From Maricaulis sp. (GTDB taxonomy: Bacteria; Pseudomonadota; Alphaproteobacteria; Caulobacterales; Maricaulaceae), in assembly GCF_015665295.1 (NCBI RefSeq), contig NZ_JADFAJ010000001.1, positions 1-64,000 on the forward strand: a stretch of DNA of 64,000 bases, in the 5' to 3' direction. The notes below the pieces were generated by a model, which did no database searches, was not told the DNA's origin, and saw only the letters and a program-made list of their open reading frames with translations. Each line of letters opens with the position of its first letter. Within the stretch, counting starts at the first letter, position 1. The position numbers and the translations under genes are program-made. Positions 16,960 to 25,732 of this stretch are shown piece after piece.

Positions 16960-17526
16960 CTAGCGTTCCAGCTCGATATCCCAGTAGAGATAGTCCAGCC
17001 AGCTTTCGTGCAGGAATTTCGGCGGGAATTTGCGGCCCTGGGCCTGCAGCTCGTGCATGGAGGGGCGCTGCGGCGGCCGTGGCAGCGGCATGCGGGCCTC
17101 ACGCGGCGTGCGCCCGCCCTTTTTCAGATTGCAGGGTCCGCAGGCGGCGACGATATTCTCCCAGCTGGTGCGACCGCCGGCGCGGCGCGGGATGACATGA
17201 TCAAAGGTCAGCTGGTCGACACCATGCTTGCCGCAATAGACGCATCTGAACCCGTCGCGGAGCCATACATTGTATCGCGTGAAGGCCGGCGTGCGATCCT
17301 GGTGGACATAGTCGCGCAGGGCGACCACGGACGGCACATGCATCTCGAAGCTGGGCGAGTGGACGACCTCGTCATAGTGCGAGATCACCGCCACGCGTTC
17401 GAGGAAGACGTTCTTGATCGCCTCCTGCCAGGGCCAGGTCGACAGGGGCCAGTAACTCAAAGGCTGATAGTCCGCATTCAGGACCAGACAGGGCCATCCC
17501 TGCGGCGCACGATCAAGCACCTGCAT
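16960..17526 (-). CDS. HNH endonuclease family protein
   Basis: 188 residues. The central HNH/zinc module is FRCVYCGKHGVDQLTFDHVIPRRAGGRTSWENIVAACGPCNLKKGG, with two CxxC pairs binding zinc and H-N-H catalytic residues. The N-terminus (PCLVLNADYQPLSYWPLSTWPWQEAIKNVFLERV) is the pattern of a widely conserved, chromosomally encoded HNH protein in alphaproteobacteria, so it is probably housekeeping rather than mobile. Its target is unknown. About 225 bp of non-coding sequence precede it. Confidence 0.88.
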   Translation of the reverse strand: MQVLDRAPQGWPCLVLNADYQPLSYWPLSTWPWQEAIKNVFLERVAVISHYDEVVHSPSFEMHVPSVVALRDYVHQDRTPAFTRYNVWLRDGFRCVYCGKHGVDQLTFDHVIPRRAGGRTSWENIVAACGPCNLKKGGRTPREARMPLPRPPQRPSMHELQAQGRKFPPKFLHESWLDYLYWDIELER

Positions 17527-17753
17527 GGCGACCTCCCTCGCTGTGACCGGCCCGAACCGGTCGGTTGGGCCAGATCAGGAGGGGGTGGGTATCCCGGACA
17601 AAAGTCCTGAAAGCACACCTCCTGTCGCACGAAGGAGACGAATTCGCTTGTACGAATCACCGGTCATCCTGCGCTTGATCGAAGGTTACTCCCGTTCGCG
17701 TGTCAGTCCTATGACGGCCCGGAAAAACCTGGATGACAGGCGGCCTGTGTGAC

Positions 17754-18419
17754 TCAGCGGTAACGCCCGGCCAGCGCATTACCGATGAAGCGTGCGCCGA
17801 TCTCCAGCCCGTCCTCGCCGATCGAATGCGGAATGCCTTGGGAAATATGCCATTGCGCGCCATGACCGGCAGCGGCGAGGTTTTCCAGCGCGTCGAACAT
17901 GAAACCCAGCGGCAGGACCTGGTCCTGGTCGCCATGCACAAGCATGATCGGCGGTTTCGAGCGCATTTCCTCTTTCAGACGGTGGCCACCCGGCAGCGCA
18001 CCTGAAAACCCCATGATGCCCGCGACCGGCTTTTCCCGGCGCAGGCCGGTGGCCAGCGACAGCATGGTGCCTTGCGAGAAACCGCACAGGACGAGGTCCT
18101 GCTCGGTCAGCCCGTAGCGCAGCAATTCCTGGTCGATGAAGGCATTGACGATCGGCCAGGCGGTCGCGGCCCCGGCCTCGATGCGGTCCGGATCGAGATT
18201 GGAGATCGGGAACCATTGATACCCGTCCGGCGCACCGGGCACCGGATCCGGCGCGTTCGGCGACACCCATTGCACATGCGGCAGCTCACGCGCCCAGTGC
18301 TGCCCCAGCCCGATCAGATCCTTCCCGTTCGAGCCATAGCCATGCAGGAAGATCACCAGCTTCTTCGGCTTGGATCCATCCCGCGGCGCGAGGCGCGGTC
18401 CATCGATGGGTCGGGTCAT
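17754..18419 (-). CDS. Carboxylesterase/phospholipase-type alpha/beta hydrolase
   Basis: About 221 residues of the phospholipase/carboxylesterase family. Motifs: VIFLHGYGSNGKDLI near the N-terminus, nucleophile GFSQGTMLSL, catalytic Asp in GDQDQVLP and His in QGIPHSIG. No signal peptide, so a cytosolic esterase. The track ORF begins 35 codons earlier. I chose the ATG at 18419 (MTRPIDGPRLAPRDG), immediately before the conserved core. A 130-bp palindromic element lies about 100 bp upstream. Confidence 0.88.
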   Translation of the reverse strand: MTRPIDGPRLAPRDGSKPKKLVIFLHGYGSNGKDLIGLGQHWARELPHVQWVSPNAPDPVPGAPDGYQWFPISNLDPDRIEAGAATAWPIVNAFIDQELLRYGLTEQDLVLCGFSQGTMLSLATGLRREKPVAGIMGFSGALPGGHRLKEEMRSKPPIMLVHGDQDQVLPLGFMFDALENLAAAGHGAQWHISQGIPHSIGEDGLEIGARFIGNALAGRYR

Positions 18420-18519
18420 GAAAGGGCTCCGTGTTCGCAGCCAACTGGATAGAGGGATGCGGGGGCCGGGGGCAAGTGGGGGTGCAGCTTGCGCGCAATA
18501 TCCTGCAAGTTCTCGCCTT

Positions 18520-18649
18520 GTCATCCCGGACGTATGCCCCGCAAAGGCGGGGCGGAGATCCGGGACCCATTCGCACGAGAGCTGCCGACGATCGCGTCAA
18601 TGGGTCCCGGATCTGCAACCTGCTTTCGCAGGTCTCCGTCCGGGATGAC
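18520..18649 (+). repeat. Palindromic element, copy A
   Basis: 130 bp bounded by GTCATCCCGGAC and GTCCGGGATGAC. Nested inside are a hairpin GCCCCGCaaagGCGGGGC, a second long inverted repeat AGATCCGGGACCCATT/AATGGGTCCCGGATCT around a variable loop, and a hairpin ACCTGCtttcGCAGGT. The whole can fold as a branched cruciform. Copy B at 19026 is the same element in the opposite orientation. Confidence 0.9.
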
Positions 18650-18662
18650 AAACGGGGCCTTG

Positions 18663-18995
18663 TTAGTAGTCCGACCGCCGAATTCCCTCACCAGCGATCT
18701 CCGACGGATCGGTGCCGCCGAGCCCCGGGTAGAGATCGTCCCAGTCGGGATTGTCCTGCTCGATCAGCGCAAGCTTCCAGTCTCGACGCCAGCGCTTGAT
18801 GCGCTTTTCGCGCGCAATCGCTTCGCCGATATCCTGGTGCGCTTCCCACCAGACCAGGCGATGGACATGATATTTCTTCGTGAATCCCGAAACCTGTGCC
18901 GACTTGTGCTCATACACCCGCCGCAACAGCGCATTCGTCACGCCGCAATAGAGCGTGCCATGCCGCCTGGAAGCCAAAAGATAGACGTAATACAT
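18663..18995 (-). CDS. GIY-YIG nuclease family protein
   Basis: 110 residues, a stand-alone GIY-YIG domain of the YhbQ/UPF0213-like type: MYYVYLLASRRHGTLYCGVTNALLRRVYEHK, then KKYHVHRLVWWEAHQDIGEAIAREKRIKRWRRDWKLALIE. The GTLYCGVT segment supplies the catalytic tyrosines and glycine and the later E completes the site. It may nick or cleave branched or single-stranded DNA. The gene lies between two inverted copies of the 130-bp palindrome, 13 bp from copy A and 30 bp from copy B. Confidence 0.9.
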   Translation of the reverse strand: MYYVYLLASRRHGTLYCGVTNALLRRVYEHKSAQVSGFTKKYHVHRLVWWEAHQDIGEAIAREKRIKRWRRDWKLALIEQDNPDWDDLYPGLGGTDPSEIAGEGIRRSDY

Positions 18996-19025
18996 GAATA
19001 CAATTTATAATTGAATTTCCAATAT

Positions 19026-19154
19026 GTCATCCCGGACGAAAACCTGCGAAAGCAGGTTGCAGATCCGGGACCCATAACCGCGAAATCTGCCGACACCGGG
19101 CGTATGGGTCCCGGATCTCCGCCCCGCAGATGCGGGGCCTCCGTCCGGGATGAC
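19026..19154 (-). repeat. Palindromic element, copy B (inverted relative to A)
   Basis: 129 bp from GTCATCCCGGAC to GTCCGGGATGAC. Compared with copy A, the AACCTGC/GCAGGTT hairpin comes first and the CCCCGC/GCGGGG hairpin last, so it is an inverted copy. The central CAGATCCGGGACCCAT/ATGGGTCCCGGATCT arm is conserved and the loop diverges. It ends 30 bp before the gluQ start, so the gluQ promoter must lie inside or beyond it. Confidence 0.9.
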
Positions 19155-19184
19155 AATCCCTGCGAATTCTGCCCCAATCCCCCC

Positions 19185-20021
19185 ATGAGCTTCACCACCC
19201 GTTTCGCGCCTTCGCCCACCGGGCATTTGCATATCGGCCATGCCTTTTCCGCCTGGACGGCCTGGCACGCGGCGGTGGAGGCGGAGGGGCGGTTTCTGCT
19301 GCGGCTGGAAGATATTGATACCGACCGCTGCAAGCCGGAGTTCGAGCCGGTTATCCTGGATGACCTGATCTGGCTGGGTCTCGACTGGGAGGAGCCGGTG
19401 CGGCGGCAGTCGGAGCATTTCGGCGATTATGCCCGTGTGCTCGAGCGCCTGCAGACGCTGGGTGTCGTGTATCGCTGCTTCAAGACGCGGCGCGAGATCC
19501 TGGAGGATATTGCCCGTGCGCCGCATGGGCCCGGCGAGGTCTATCGCGGGCCGATCGAGCCGATGAGCGCAGACGAGGAAGCCGCGCGTATCGCCACCGA
19601 CGAGCCCTTTGCCTGGCGGCTCTCGCTGGATCATTGCCGCGACGTGCTGGGTCCGCGCTTTGACGCGATGGGCTATCTGGAGGACGGCCTGGGCGAACAG
19701 GCCGCAAACCCTGATCCGCTCGGCGATGTCATTCTGGCGCGCAAGGATGTCGGCACCAGCTATCATATCGCGGTGGTGCATGACGATGCGCTGCAGGGGA
19801 TCAGCCATGTCATCCGCGGCGAGGACCTGCGCGAGATGACACCGCTCCACGTCCTGCTGCAGACCCTGCTCGATCTGCCCACACCGATCTATCGCCATCA
19901 CCGGCTGCTGCTGGACGAGAATGGCGAGCGCTTCGCCAAGCGCAACCGGTCGGTGACGCTGAAAGCCCTGCGCGAGGGCGGGGTGCCGCCGGAGGACATC
20001 CGGGCCCGTTTCAGCGGCTAG
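19185..20021 (+). CDS. gluQ: Glutamyl-Q tRNA(Asp) synthetase
   Basis: About 278 residues, a truncated GluRS-like enzyme without the anticodon-binding domain. It glutamylates queuosine in tRNA-Asp. The class I motif is FAPSPTGHLHIGHAFSAW and the KMSKS-like loop is RFAKRNRSVTLKAL. FLLRLEDIDTDRCKPEF and HVIRGEDL are typical. The track ORF starts inside the palindromic repeat; the ATG at 19185 begins the conserved MSFTTRFAPSPTG. It is convergent with a lipoprotein gene, with a 4-bp overlap at the stops. Confidence 0.92.
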   Translation: MSFTTRFAPSPTGHLHIGHAFSAWTAWHAAVEAEGRFLLRLEDIDTDRCKPEFEPVILDDLIWLGLDWEEPVRRQSEHFGDYARVLERLQTLGVVYRCFKTRREILEDIARAPHGPGEVYRGPIEPMSADEEAARIATDEPFAWRLSLDHCRDVLGPRFDAMGYLEDGLGEQAANPDPLGDVILARKDVGTSYHIAVVHDDALQGISHVIRGEDLREMTPLHVLLQTLLDLPTPIYRHHRLLLDENGERFAKRNRSVTLKALREGGVPPEDIRARFSG

Positions 20022-20587
20022 GGCTGCCGGTCCGCCAACTCCTCGCGCTCGGCGACCCGATGCAGATCACCGTCGCGCCAGATATATTCGCGCACGACAA
20101 CCGCGCTGCGATCTGCTCCGGCATAGGCGCCCTGGCGAACCACGAAACGGGTCTCCTGATAGTCGGTCCGGGTCTCGATCTCATTGCCCGACATCAACCA
20201 GATGACACGATAGCCCTCACCGTCCGACATCAGGGCCGGGAAGGCACAGATCTGTTGGCCACAGAAATAGGCCAAGGCCGAGCCGCGATCGCTGCGGCAG
20301 CGCAGATGCTGGGTCACGAGGGCATAATCCGGTTGCCGGTCATCATTCACAAACCCGACCGCTCTGGGCACCGCCTCGATGGCCGCTTCCGTGCAGGACA
20401 GATCACCCTCGCTCATGGTTTGCAGATGATCCTGAAAGGCCGCCAACGCGGACGCTGGCAGGCGCCCGGCATCGGGCAGCGGTTCCGACGCACCGGAACA
20501 GGCCGACAGACCCAGCACAGCGACCGACCCGCTGGTCAGAACGCGTTGAAACACGACTATCGATCTGGTCTTTCGCATGCGCGTCAT
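20018..20587 (-). CDS. Hypothetical lipoprotein
   Basis: 189 residues with a basic N-terminus, a hydrophobic stretch and a lipobox (VAVLGLSAC|SG), so it is probably anchored to a membrane in the periplasm. The rest is beta-rich with cysteines (DLSCTEAA, HLRCRSD, YFCGQQICAF) that may form disulfides. I see no known domain. Confidence 0.75.
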   Translation of the reverse strand: MTRMRKTRSIVVFQRVLTSGSVAVLGLSACSGASEPLPDAGRLPASALAAFQDHLQTMSEGDLSCTEAAIEAVPRAVGFVNDDRQPDYALVTQHLRCRSDRGSALAYFCGQQICAFPALMSDGEGYRVIWLMSGNEIETRTDYQETRFVVRQGAYAGADRSAVVVREYIWRDGDLHRVAEREELADRQP

Positions 20588-20707
20588 CCTCGCAACGCGC
20601 CCCCTCTGCGACCGTCACACTAGCCGCCCCGCGACCCCGTCCACAAGGCCATATGCCGCACTTGTGATACCGCCCGAACGCTAGGCAGGCGCCGCGCAAC
20701 GCGCTAT

Positions 20708-21766
20708 GTGGCGATCATGTTTGTCAAAGACCTGTGGTATTTCGGCGCTCTCGCCAGCGAGCTCAAGCCGGGCCGGCATCTCCATCGCGAGCTGCTGGGC
20801 CAGCCGATCCTGTTCGGCCGCGACCATGACGGCAAGGCCTATGCCCTCAAGGATATCTGCCCGCACCGCGGCATCCTCCTGTCGGGCGGCGAGGCGCAAA
20901 TTCATGACGGCGAGACCCAGGTCGAATGCCCCTATCATGGCTGGCGTTTCCGCACGGACGGCTCGTGCGCGGCCATCCCCTCCCTGACCGCCGACCAGGC
21001 CGAGGCCATGGACCTGACCAAGATCCGCGTCCGCCGCTTCCCGGTGCACGAGGATCAGGGCCTGATCTGGATCTGGTATGCCGATGAGGCGCATGCCGAC
21101 GAACCGCCTTCAATCGAGCCGCCCCGGCTCGACATTCCGGACGGTCACAAGCCAAAGCTGGTGGTCCGCGACATCTTCAACTGCCATGTCGACCATGCCG
21201 TGATCGGCCTGATGGACCCGGCCCACATCCCCTATATCCACCGCCAATGGTGGTGGCGTTCGGCCAAGTCGGTACACGAGAAGACCAAGAAATTCGGACC
21301 CGTAGAGCGCGGCTTCTCGATGCTGCCGCACGTGCCGTCGAAGAATTCCTATCTCTATTCGCTGATGGGCGAGCCGCAGACCGAGATCCGCTTCCAGCTG
21401 CCCGGTCTGCGCACTGAATATGTGAAGGCGGGCGGCAGGCATTTCACCGGCTTCACGGCCGTCACGCCGACCAACGAGAATTCGACCGCGATCACCATCG
21501 TCGTCTACTGGGATCACTGGCTTCCCTCGGTCGTGCCCAACTCGGTGATCCGCAAGGGGATCGAAACCTTCGTCGGGCAGGACCGCGATGCGGTGAACGC
21601 CCAGCAGGTCGGTCTCGCCTATGATCCCAAGCTGATGCTGATCCATGACAGCGACGTGCAGGCGAAATGGTATTTCGCCCTCAAGCGCGCCTGGGAGACG
21701 CATCGCGAGACCGGTGAACCCTTCAAGAACCCCGTGCGCGCAGCCGAACTGCGCTGGAGAAGCTGA
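20708..21766 (+). CDS. Rieske [2Fe-2S] ring-hydroxylating oxygenase, alpha-subunit type
   Basis: 352 residues. The Rieske cluster ligands are CPHRGILL and CPYHGW. The mononuclear iron site is in the C-domain near HVDHAVIGLMDPAHIPYIH. Overall it resembles VanA/CAO-type single-component oxygenases acting on aromatic or tetrapyrrole-like substrates; the substrate is unknown and no reductase gene is nearby. The frame opens with GTG at 20708; an in-frame ATG at 20717 is an alternative start. The stop and the next gene's ATG share one base (TGATG). Confidence 0.87.
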   Translation: MAIMFVKDLWYFGALASELKPGRHLHRELLGQPILFGRDHDGKAYALKDICPHRGILLSGGEAQIHDGETQVECPYHGWRFRTDGSCAAIPSLTADQAEAMDLTKIRVRRFPVHEDQGLIWIWYADEAHADEPPSIEPPRLDIPDGHKPKLVVRDIFNCHVDHAVIGLMDPAHIPYIHRQWWWRSAKSVHEKTKKFGPVERGFSMLPHVPSKNSYLYSLMGEPQTEIRFQLPGLRTEYVKAGGRHFTGFTAVTPTNENSTAITIVVYWDHWLPSVVPNSVIRKGIETFVGQDRDAVNAQQVGLAYDPKLMLIHDSDVQAKWYFALKRAWETHRETGEPFKNPVRAAELRWRS

Positions 21767-21972
21767 TGGATACCTTCCTCACAGGCCTGCTCTACATCGC
21801 CATGCTGGCCGTCGTCATCACGCTCGGTTTCGGCATTTTCAACATGTACCGGTCGGACGACAAGGCGCGCTCGCGCTCGAACAAGCTGATGCGCCTGCGC
21901 GTCGTGCTGCAGTTTGCCGCCGTGCTGATCATCATCGCGATTTTCCTGGTGAAGGAAAATTTCGGCGGCTGA
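21766..21972 (+). CDS. HIG1-domain twin-transmembrane protein
   Basis: 68 residues with two membrane helices separated by a basic loop: FLTGLLYIAMLAVVITLGFGIFNMYRSDDKARSRSNKLMRLRVVLQFAAVLIIIAIFLV. This is the HIG1/twin-transmembrane pattern, in which QSNKLMRWRVLLQ-like sequence is diagnostic; related proteins stabilise cytochrome c oxidase. In alphaproteobacteria it is commonly near the cobalamin adenosyltransferase gene, as here. It is coupled to the Rieske gene by the TGATG overlap. Confidence 0.88.
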   Translation: MDTFLTGLLYIAMLAVVITLGFGIFNMYRSDDKARSRSNKLMRLRVVLQFAAVLIIIAIFLVKENFGG

Positions 21973-21982
21973 GTCGGACGCC

Positions 21983-23056
21983 TTATTCAGCCATGGCGCG
22001 AATGGCGTCGCCGATCGGCGCCTGCAGTACATTCGCCCGGCCGTCATTGAAGGCGACAACGAAACCGCGATCCGTCGCCGGCTCGATCACCATTTGCACG
22101 AACCACATCGTGTTCGAGCCCGCATGCAATAGCTGCGTGCCGTTGAAGCCCCAGCCCATCGCATAATTCCCGCCAAAGGGCGGGGTGTGCAGGATGGTCC
22201 AGCTCTCATCCGACAGATAGCCGTTCGCCTCGCCCCGTGCACCAGCCAGATGCGCCTGGAGAAACAGCGCCAGGTCGGCCATCGAGACATGCACTGTGCC
22301 GGCCGGACCCAGGACAGGCGGATTGTCCGCCATGGGTCCCGGCGCCATCGCCCGGCGTCCGAACAGGCCACCACGATGCCCGCGCGGCTGGTCGACGATA
22401 TCGGCGGAACCCGGCGGACCGAAACCGGCACTGGCCATCCCCAGCGGCTCGAAGACCTCGCGCGTCATCAACACTTCCCAGCTCTCGCCGGTGGCCTGTT
22501 CGAGCATGGCGCCGGCGACAACATAGCCGGCGTTGGAATAGAGGAAGTCTGTCTCCGGCTCGGCTGCCGGCGCTGACGTCAGGACCCGGCCCGCATAGTC
22601 GCGGCGTTGCGGCGGCAAGGCGTCGCCATTGGCGCCCTGTTGGCCGAACGCGATCATCGCGACCATGTCGACATTCGGTGTGAGCCCGGCGCGGTGCGAC
22701 AGGAGGTGGCGGAAGGTCAGATCACGATAGGCCGGATCCATGTCCGGCACGCGGTCGCCGAGATGCTGTCCGATCGTGTCATCCCAGCCGACAACACCCT
22801 GCTCGACCAGGCGGGCAACCAGCGTCGCGGTCATGGCCTTGGAATTGGAACCCATGTGCCAGAGATCGTCGCGGCCGATCGGTGCCTGGTCGCCGATGGC
22901 GCGCAGACCGGCGACACCGGTTTCGACCTCGTCGCCGACAATCCGCATCACGGCCACGCCGGGCGCACCGGAGGCCTCAAGCGTGGTTGCAGCGATCATG
23001 TCGAGATCGGCAGGCTGGACAAACAGGAGGGCGGCGGTGGCGAGCGCTGAAAACAT
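21983..23056 (-). CDS. Serine hydrolase, beta-lactamase/class C-like family
   Basis: 357 residues with an N-terminal hydrophobic segment (MFSALATAALLFVQPA) that may be a short signal peptide. The active-site SxxK is GSNSKAMTATL and the YxN motif is YSNAGYVVAGAMLEQATGESW. The HxG-like triad region is LLHAGSNTMW. It may be a periplasmic esterase, peptidase or penicillin-binding-protein-like enzyme. It sits between the HIG1 and cobalamin adenosyltransferase genes on the opposite strand and looks like an insertion into a commonly conserved neighbourhood. Confidence 0.85.
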   Translation of the reverse strand: MFSALATAALLFVQPADLDMIAATTLEASGAPGVAVMRIVGDEVETGVAGLRAIGDQAPIGRDDLWHMGSNSKAMTATLVARLVEQGVVGWDDTIGQHLGDRVPDMDPAYRDLTFRHLLSHRAGLTPNVDMVAMIAFGQQGANGDALPPQRRDYAGRVLTSAPAAEPETDFLYSNAGYVVAGAMLEQATGESWEVLMTREVFEPLGMASAGFGPPGSADIVDQPRGHRGGLFGRRAMAPGPMADNPPVLGPAGTVHVSMADLALFLQAHLAGARGEANGYLSDESWTILHTPPFGGNYAMGWGFNGTQLLHAGSNTMWFVQMVIEPATDRGFVVAFNDGRANVLQAPIGDAIRAMAE

Positions 23057-23121
23057 GATCTTCCCCTTTTCAGCCCTATCAGCCCTTCCCCGGGCCGCAG
23101 GCAGGCGCTAGGTACAAATCC

Positions 23122-23700
23122 ATGGTTCGTCTGACAAAAATCTACACACGCACCGGCGATGCCGGAACCACCCGGCTCGGCGACATGTCCGAGACAGTCA
23201 AGCATGATCCACGGGTCGAGGCCTATGGGGATGTCGACGAGGCCAATTCCTCTATCGGTCTGGCGCGGTCGGCACTGGGGTCGCAGCCTGCCCTCGACAG
23301 GGCGCTGGCCCGGATCCAGAACGACCTCTTTGATCTGGGCGCCGATCTGTGCGTGCCCGAGAGCGACACGGCGCCGGACTGGGAGCCCCTGCGGGTCACC
23401 GAGGTGCAGGTGAGCTGGCTGGAGGAGCGGATCGACAGTCTCAACGGCAAGCTCGAGCCGCTCAACTCCTTCATCCTGCCCGCTGGCAGCGAGGCGGCCG
23501 CCCGCCTGCACCTGTCGCGCACGATCTGTCGTCGCGCCGAGCGCAAGGTCTCGGCGCTCATCGCAGCGGACGTACGCATCAATCCGGCCGTTCTGAAATA
23601 TCTCAACCGCTTGTCCGACCTGCTTTTTGTCATGGCACGGACGGCGAATGATGAAGGCCGCGCCGATGTGCTCTGGGTGCCGGGAAAAGATCGAAACTGA
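23122..23700 (+). CDS. Cob(I)yrinic acid a,c-diamide adenosyltransferase (PduO type)
   Basis: 192 residues of the PduO-type ATP:corrinoid adenosyltransferase. The ATP-binding N-terminus is TKIYTRTGDAGTTRLGD. The conserved VEAYGDVDEANSSIGLAR, FILPAGSEAAARLHLSRTICRRAER and LKYLNRLSDLLFVMAR complete the family signature. It makes adenosylcobalamin in the cytosol. It is upstream of yceI and etfBA. Confidence 0.92.
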   Translation: MVRLTKIYTRTGDAGTTRLGDMSETVKHDPRVEAYGDVDEANSSIGLARSALGSQPALDRALARIQNDLFDLGADLCVPESDTAPDWEPLRVTEVQVSWLEERIDSLNGKLEPLNSFILPAGSEAAARLHLSRTICRRAERKVSALIAADVRINPAVLKYLNRLSDLLFVMARTANDEGRADVLWVPGKDRN

Positions 23701-23808
23701 CGCCATTGTTTCCGTTGTGGAAAGATCAACTTCACGTCAGGCCGGTCGACAAAATGTCGCAACCTCCTATGTCTAGCTCCACAAGTTCAGTCCATACGGA
23801 GTTACCGC

Positions 23809-24390
23809 ATGACCCGCCTTCTGCTTGCCGCTTCCGCGGCCTTCCTGCTTGCCGGTGCCGCCCAGGCCGAGCCGGTGAACTACGCGTTCGACAAGACCCA
23901 CACCCTCATCGAAGCGAGTTGGGACCATCAGGGATATTCCACCCAGCGCCTGCAATTCACCGACTATGACGGCACGCTTTCGCTCGACCTCGATACCCCG
24001 GCCAATTCGACGGTCGATATCACGTTCAACCTGATCGACGGCTTCTGGGTCGGCGCCAATCAGGACCGTTTCATCACCCACCTGAATTCCGGCGATTTCT
24101 TCGAGACCGAAGTCAATCCGACCGCCCATTTCGTCGCCACCGGCTTCGAGACCGAGGACGGCATCAGCGGCACGATGACCGGTGATCTGACGATGAACGG
24201 CATGACCGGACCGGTCAGCCTCGACGTCGTGCTCAACCAGACCGGCGAGACCCGCGAAGGTGCGACCAAGCTCGGCTTCACGGCCACCGGTTCTCTGCTG
24301 CGCTCGGCATGGGATATGGGCTTTGCCGTGCCTTTCGTCTCCGACGAGATCAGCCTCTTCATCTCGACGGAAGTGATCGCGGCACAATAG
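23809..24390 (+). CDS. YceI family periplasmic protein
   Basis: 193 residues with a signal peptide (MTRLLLAASAAFLLAGAAQA|EP) and the YceI lipocalin-like barrel: YAFDKTHTLIEASWDHQGYSTQRLQFTDYDGTL, FITHLNSGDFFETEVNPTAHFVATGF, GDLTMNGMTGPVSLDV. Family members bind long isoprenoids such as polyprenyl lipids or quinone-like molecules in the periplasm. A hairpin terminator follows 22 bp after the stop. Confidence 0.92.
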   Translation: MTRLLLAASAAFLLAGAAQAEPVNYAFDKTHTLIEASWDHQGYSTQRLQFTDYDGTLSLDLDTPANSTVDITFNLIDGFWVGANQDRFITHLNSGDFFETEVNPTAHFVATGFETEDGISGTMTGDLTMNGMTGPVSLDVVLNQTGETREGATKLGFTATGSLLRSAWDMGFAVPFVSDEISLFISTEVIAAQ

Positions 24391-24412
24391 GCTTTCACAC
24401 CGGACCCGTATC

Positions 24413-24448
24413 GCGGCGCGTCGGTCCTCCGGCGCGCCGCCTTTGTTT
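24413..24448 (+). terminator. Rho-independent terminator after yceI
   Basis: An 8-bp perfect GC stem, GCGGCGCG/CGCGCCGC with a 12-base loop, followed by CTTTGTTT. It lies just past the yceI stop codon. Confidence 0.7.
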
Positions 24449-24980
24449 CCGGTCGCGGGCGTGTGCAAACCGTGAACCCAATGCAGGCAGGGCAGCTACC
24501 CGCGCGCCGGGCATGGCGCACACCAGACCGTTCACAGACCTGTCCGGTTTCCTGACCACCAGCCTGACCGCCCTTGCCTTTCCGAGTACGCCCGCCTGCA
24601 GCCGGACCCTCTATCCGGACGGCGCCACACCGAACATGCCCTGACCGTCCAGCAGCAGCACGATGTCTGGCGGGATGAAGGACGATGATCGAGCCTGCGC
24701 CCTTGGCCAACACAGCCGCCAGACCAAAGCCAAACATACCCGCAACTCGAAGGCCGCCCCAGCTCCGCCTTGAATTACGCGGAATGTCCCTTTGCCCTAG
24801 CGCCAGAAGTCATGCCGGGCACGTCCGCCGGAACCATACCGGCAATACCGCAACTGCGAATTGACGCACGCGTAAGCCAGCTGGATGCATTGACTTACCG
24901 CACTGGCGAAGGCAGGTTCCCGGCCTATTCTTGTCAGGTGCGCGAACCTCTATCCGCGCGCGGCCAACCGGAGCCCCAGC
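24449..24980. other. Gene-free interval upstream of etfB
   Basis: About 530 bp without a convincing gene. ORFs on both strands here are short or shadows of yceI, with mixed codon use and no recognisable domain. The last 150 bases, which include TTGACGCACGCG and TTGACTTACC, may hold the etfBA promoter. It could contain a decayed gene; I cannot support one. Confidence 0.5.
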
Positions 24981-25730
24981 ATGAAGATTCTCGTCCCCGT
25001 CAAACGGGTCGTCGATTACAACGTGAAGGTCCGCGTCAAGCCCGACCAAACGGGCGTCGACCTCGCGAATGTCAAAATGTCCATGAACCCGTTCTGCGAG
25101 ATTGCGGTCGAAGAAGCGATCCGTCTCAAGGAAAAGGGTGTTGCCGAAGAGATCATCGTTGTCTCGATCGGTCCGGCACAGGCCCAGGAGACGATCCGCA
25201 CGGCCCTCGCCATGGGTGCCGATCGCGGCATCCTGATCCAGACCGATGATGCGGTCGAACCGCTCGCCGTCGCCAAGCTCCTGAAGGCTGTGGTCGACGA
25301 GGAAAACCCGGAGATCGTACTGCTCGGCAAGCAGGCCATTGATGGCGACAACAACCAGACCGGCCAGATGCTCGCAGCGCTGCTGGACTGGCCGCAGGGC
25401 ACCTTCGCCTCGGAAATCGAGCTTGCCGACGGCAAGGCCAAGGTCACGCGGGAAATCGATGGCGGTCTGCAGACCCTGTCGCTCACCCTGCCGGCCGTGG
25501 TCACCACCGATCTGCGTCTCAACGAGCCGCGCTACGCCTCGCTGCCGAACATCATGAAGGCCAAGCGCAAGCCGATCGACACCAAGGCCCCGGCCGATTA
25601 CGGCGTCGACACCGCCCCGCGCCTGACCGTGGTCAAGGTCGCCGAACCGCCCAAGCGCGAAGCCGGCATCAAGGTCGAAAGCGTCGCCGAACTGGTCGAC
25701 AAGCTGAAAAATGAAGCGGGAGTGATCTGA
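24981..25730 (+). CDS. etfB: Electron transfer flavoprotein, beta subunit
   Basis: 249 residues. [21 protein letters not shown] at the start, [48 protein letters not shown] and [12 protein letters not shown] are all conserved in EtfB. With EtfA it carries electrons from acyl-CoA and other dehydrogenases to ETF:quinone oxidoreductase. The etfA gene starts 3 bp after its stop. Confidence 0.96.
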   Translation: MKILVPVKRVVDYNVKVRVKPDQTGVDLANVKMSMNPFCEIAVEEAIRLKEKGVAEEIIVVSIGPAQAQETIRTALAMGADRGILIQTDDAVEPLAVAKLLKAVVDEENPEIVLLGKQAIDGDNNQTGQMLAALLDWPQGTFASEIELADGKAKVTREIDGGLQTLSLTLPAVVTTDLRLNEPRYASLPNIMKAKRKPIDTKAPADYGVDTAPRLTVVKVAEPPKREAGIKVESVAELVDKLKNEAGVI

Positions 25731-25732
25731 TC

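Noticed and set aside
19011-19184. N-terminal extension of GluQ (MNFQYVIPDENLRKQVADPG...)
   Set aside because: It is a translation of palindromic element B; the conserved enzyme begins at 19185.
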